From CAZQSL01 sp964595945 (GTDB lineage Bacteria > UBP15 > UBA6099 > JAJRTR01), in the NCBI GenBank assembly GCA_964595945.1, contig CAZQSL010000045.1, forward strand, positions 1 to 24,712: a stretch of 24,712 nucleotides of DNA, given 5' to 3'. Below are positions 22,198 through 24,712 of this stretch, piece after piece. Every line of letters begins with the position of its first letter. Position 1 is the stretch's first letter. The notes under the pieces were generated by a model. That model was not told the origin of the DNA. It did not search any database and saw only the letters and a list, made by a program, of their open reading frames with translations. Both the position numbers and the translations under genes were made by a program.

Positions 22198-22997
22198 TTC
22201 ATGCCCTTTGACGGGAAGATGTATCTGCGACCGTCTGCTGTGGCGATATAGTCGAATGGCGTATCGAAAACCGTATCAGGAAGCTGCGATGAGATAAAAT
22301 CCGTGGTGGGGCCATCATAAAAAATACGGCCATCCCTGAGTGCTATGACGCGGCCTCCCGCTGCACAAGCGAAATTGAGATCGTGCGAAACGGCAAGAAT
22401 CGAAACGCCGGTTGTTGCGTTGAGTGTGGTCAGTATTGAGAGTATGCCGCACTGGTGGGAAGGGTCGAGGAATGTGGTGGGTTCGTCGAGAAGGAGGATT
22501 TCCGGCTGTTGGGCGAGAGCGGCCGCGATGAAGACGCGCTGGCATTCGCCACCACTCATTTTTTCGAGGGGACGGTCTGCGAAATGTGACATGCCAACTC
22601 GTTCGAGGGCATCAAGGGCCGGCTGGCTGGCCATGATGTCGGGACGCAGCAGGGGATTGATATGCGGATAACGTCCCATGAGGACAAACTGTCTTGCCGT
22701 GAATGGCAGATAAGTTGGAGCGTTTTGCGGCACGTATGCGACTTTCGCGGCTATGTCCTTATGTTTCCATCGAGTGAGGCATTTGCCAAATAGCTTAATA
22801 GTGCCGGGTGGTGGTGTCGCGAGACCGATCAGGTGTTTCAGCAGGGTGGATTTTCCGGCTCCGTTGGGACCGATGACAGTGATGAATTCGTTTTTGGAAG
22901 TAGTGAAACTTATATCGTCAAGTATCGCCCTGCCACTGGTACGGAAGGTGAGGTGTTCTATTTGGAATACTTCTGATGGCATAAGCCGGGTTGTCAT
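22194..22997 (-). CDS. ABC importer ATPase, FecE/BtuD type
   Basis: This 267-residue protein is the ATPase partner of the permease. It has Walker A GPNGAGKST (43-51), Q-loop Gln91 (YVPQNAP), the signature MSGGECQR (147-154), Walker B EILLLDEP (166-173), D-loop FLDPSHQ and switch His205 (VSHDLN). FTARQFVLMGRYPH is characteristic of the chelate/B12 group. The signature has Cys (SGGECQ) where Gln or Arg is more usual. The ATG at 22997 has GGAAAG upstream. The leader up to about 23110 holds a hairpin and motifs discussed as a possible cobalamin riboswitch or degenerate operator. Confidence 0.93.
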   Translation of the reverse strand: MTTRLMPSEVFQIEHLTFRTSGRAILDDISFTTSKNEFITVIGPNGAGKSTLLKHLIGLATPPPGTIKLFGKCLTRWKHKDIAAKVAYVPQNAPTYLPFTARQFVLMGRYPHINPLLRPDIMASQPALDALERVGMSHFADRPLEKMSGGECQRVFIAAALAQQPEILLLDEPTTFLDPSHQCGILSILTTLNATTGVSILAVSHDLNFACAAGGRVIALRDGRIFYDGPTTDFISSQLPDTVFDTPFDYIATADGRRYIFPSKGMK

Positions 22998-23050
22998 TGC
23001 TTTCCGAAATAAATTCGCGGCACGGGGAGCGGATGTTAGGAGTGCGGCAT

Positions 23051-23100
23051 TTGTCTCCGGCTAAGTGGCCGGTCCGAGGCTGTATATCACTGTTTTCCCT
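23051..23100 (-). promoter_or_regulatory. Leader of the chelate importer: possible cobalamin-riboswitch remnant or weak operator
   Basis: On the minus strand the leader reads AATATAGGGAA, then CAGTG, then CCGG-CCACTTAG-CCGG and GAGAC. Cobalamin riboswitches have the order AGGGAA, GGTG, CCCG-CNACTGTNAN-CGGG, GGGA, so order and hairpin fit but two highly conserved bases are missing. The same stretch also contains TTGT-N6-CTAA (23051-23064), two bases off the TTAG-N6-CTAA core and 54 bp before the start, the usual distance. Neither reading is secure. Confidence 0.25.
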
Positions 23101-23204
23101 ATATTTCCGTGGCCGGGACGACAATATAGCCAACTGATTATATGCTCTTCGATTCGTGGCAGTCAATATGGACAGGCGATCGGCGGCGCGGCTGCAAGAA
23201 TATT

Positions 23205-23234
23205 TTCGACCAGTAGTTATCGTTGTGATAAAAT
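23205..23234 (+). promoter_or_regulatory. Putative promoter of the GH38 gene with an overlapping inverted repeat
   Basis: TTCGAC (23205-23210), an 18-bp spacer and TAAAAT (23229-23234). The inverted repeat TTATC-5-GATAA (23217-23231) lies across the spacer and -10 box and could bind a local regulator. Confidence 0.35.
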
Positions 23235-23277
23235 CTGTCTCAGAGAATCCTCAGTATGTATTGCGAGAAAGGAAGCC

Positions 23278-24712
23278 ATGACCATGTATGACAACAAGGA
23301 GATCAGGAAGATTTTCGCGGTGCCTCACTTTCATTACGATGTCGAGTGGTGGAAGACGGAGTCCGGGTATAACGTGGATGTGGAGATGATCATTGAAAAG
23401 GCGCTCGGGTTTCTTGAGCAGCGCCCGCAATTCAAATATGCCATTGATTCGGCGCTCGCTCTGCGGCCTTATTGGGAAAAGCATCCTGAAAAGCATGGAC
23501 TTATCAGGAAATTCATCTCCGAAAACCGGCTCGAACTCATTGGCGGCACATTCTGCGCGCCAGATGAGCATATCCCGACGGGTGAAGCCTTCGCGCGTCA
23601 ATTTCTCTATGGCAAACGCTTTCTAGAAGGAGTCGTGGGGGGCAAGGTGGTGTGCGCGTGGGAAATTGACGAGTTCGGTCATCCGGCGCAAACGCCACAG
23701 ATAGTGAAACGTTGCGGCATGGAGTCATATACTTTCTCACGCGGTCTGGTCGACTGGGACGATCCTGACAGGCCGATGCATTTTTACTGGGAAGCGCCGG
23801 ACGGCACTCGCGTGCTTACGAACTGGTTTGCGGCTCTCTACACCACGATGATGCCATTGCTGAAAAATCCCGGTATCAACCGCCGTTTGTTCAAAAAAGA
23901 TATGATCGAACGCGTGAAGTACGAAACACGCCGTGCGCAGGCTCCATTTCTGATGATGCCGGTCGGCAGCGATTTTACGGAGCCAGTCGAAGAGTGGCTC
24001 GACATCATCGACGACTGGAACAGGCACAACAGCGTACCCGCCGTGTTTTCGCTGCCACGTGAGTTTTTCGCGGAACTCGCCAAGTGCGAGCTTCCCACGT
24101 GCAGCGGCGACATGATCAGGGGGCTCGACGGCACATGGGAGTCGCGTGAGCGGGTGAAGCGCCTTTGCCGCAAAACTCAGTTCGGCATCCTCGACGCCGA
24201 GAAGCTCTCATCGTTTGCACATTCGCTTGGGGCAACATGGCCGGCGGCACAACTCGATGAAGCCTGGGAGAATATCCTCGAAAACGATTTCCATGACATC
24301 ATCTGTGGCACAGGCACTGATAATGTGTACCGCAATACGATCAAACGATACGACACGGCGGCTGCCAATATCGATGCTGTGGCCAGAGCGGCTGTGGACA
24401 GCATTGCCGGTCATGTCGACACGGCAGTGGATGCCATGCCGGTCATGGTGTTCAATACACTCAACTGGCAAAGGCGCGATATCGCGCGGGTGAAGATCGC
24501 CGATCTGAATGTCAATTCCTGGGGCGGCTGGACTGTGAAGGGGCCGGACGGCGATGAAACGCCGTGCCAGGTCATGGGTGATGAATTGCTGTTTGTCGCC
24601 GATGTGCCGCCGATGGGATATGCCGTTTATTCAGTAGTTGCGGGGAGTGCGTCGTCGCAGTGCCGTAAAAAGACTGGCGTCAAACTTGCCGGACTAACGA
24701 TGGAAAATGAGT
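23278..24712 (+). CDS. Glycoside hydrolase family 38 (alpha-mannosidase), 3' end missing
   Basis: The frame is open from 23278 to the window edge (478 codons), so the gene is cut; family members are usually 800-1000 residues. It shows the GH38 plan. The zinc site is in PHFHYDVEWW (His17, His19, Asp21). Next come GGTFCAPDEHIPTGEAFARQ and the probable nucleophile Asp131 in WEIDEFGHPAQTPQ. Further on, NDFHDIICGTGTDNVY holds another metal ligand, followed by FNTLNWQRRD, the start of the C-terminal beta region. It should remove alpha-linked mannose from glycans or glycoproteins. No signal peptide is visible, so it may act inside the cell. The ATG at 23278 has AAGGA 5 nt upstream; a second ATG lies at 23284. 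It is divergent from the importer genes. Confidence 0.9.
   Translation, partial: MTMYDNKEIRKIFAVPHFHYDVEWWKTESGYNVDVEMIIEKALGFLEQRPQFKYAIDSALALRPYWEKHPEKHGLIRKFISENRLELIGGTFCAPDEHIPTGEAFARQFLYGKRFLEGVVGGKVVCAWEIDEFGHPAQTPQIVKRCGMESYTFSRGLVDWDDPDRPMHFYWEAPDGTRVLTNWFAALYTTMMPLLKNPGINRRLFKKDMIERVKYETRRAQAPFLMMPVGSDFTEPVEEWLDIIDDWNRHNSVPAVFSLPREFFAELAKCELPTCSGDMIRGLDGTWESRERVKRLCRKTQFGILDAEKLSSFAHSLGATWPAAQLDEAWENILENDFHDIICGTGTDNVYRNTIKRYDTAAANIDAVARAAVDSIAGHVDTAVDAMPVMVFNTLNWQRRDIARVKIADLNVNSWGGWTVKGPDGDETPCQVMGDELLFVADVPPMGYAVYSVVAGSASSQCRKKTGVKLAGLTMENE

Noticed and set aside
1..24712. CRISPR arrays, tRNA or rRNA genes, phage att sites
   Set aside because: No regularly spaced repeats, no cloverleaf or rRNA signatures, and no integrase or tRNA-flanked direct repeats were seen.

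Overview
The window looks like chromosomal DNA of a Gram-negative, probably anaerobic bacterium. It encodes an outer-membrane TonB receptor, a TonB/ExbB/ExbD energiser, several exported proteins with Sec signals, and anaerobe-type families (flavodoxin plus DUF3793, DUF2325). A GldA/GldF/GldG/DUF4340 ABC cluster, a GH38 mannosidase and a VKOR would suit a PVC-type phylum such as Lentisphaerota, or a deltaproteobacterial lineage. Gene content alone cannot settle the phylum. No rRNA, tRNA or CRISPR array was seen.

Layout. 1-443: the end of a periplasmic metal-chelate binding protein (+). 476-5220 (-): a metal-uptake operon reading receptor, DUF4198 protein, TonB, ExbB, ExbD, with a terminator hairpin just before tonB. 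5315-6838 (-): an LCM-type methyltransferase and a Fur repressor fused to a C-terminal FeoA domain. 6978-8503 (-): a DUF2325 coiled-coil protein and an 82-residue His/Cys-rich helical-hairpin protein. 8666-9635 (-): DUF3793 and flavodoxin. 9862-10881 (+): a SpoIIM-type membrane protein. 10935-11199: a decayed, internally deleted IS1182-like transposase. 11361-13262 (-): a VKOR followed by a secreted protein with three four-cysteine repeats. 13522-17551 (+): a four-gene ABC-2/GldG-type cluster. 17600-18970 (-): an exported protein of unknown function. 19096-21110 (+): threonine dehydratase overlapping a DNA adenine methyltransferase. 21202-22997 (-): FecCD-type permease and ATPase. 23278 to the end (+): a GH38 alpha-mannosidase, cut by the window edge.

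The main result is a local metal-response circuit. An exact palindromic core, TTAG-N6-CTAA, was found by eye three times. Each copy is intergenic and lies 57-69 bp upstream of a start codon: that of the TonB receptor, of DUF2325, and of DUF3793/flavodoxin. The obvious local candidate to bind it is the Fur-FeoA fusion, encoded in the middle of these operons. The core also occurs inside the classical DtxR/IdeR box, and DtxR proteins likewise carry a FeoA/SH3-like C-terminal domain. Together the genes suggest a chelate-uptake and iron-sparing programme, with three poorly understood proteins in it (DUF2325, the His/Cys-rich hairpin protein, the methyltransferase).

A second possible small system is the VKOR with its secreted partner. 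The partner has 14 cysteines after the signal peptide, 12 of them in a regular three-fold pattern, as expected for a dedicated disulfide-bonded substrate.
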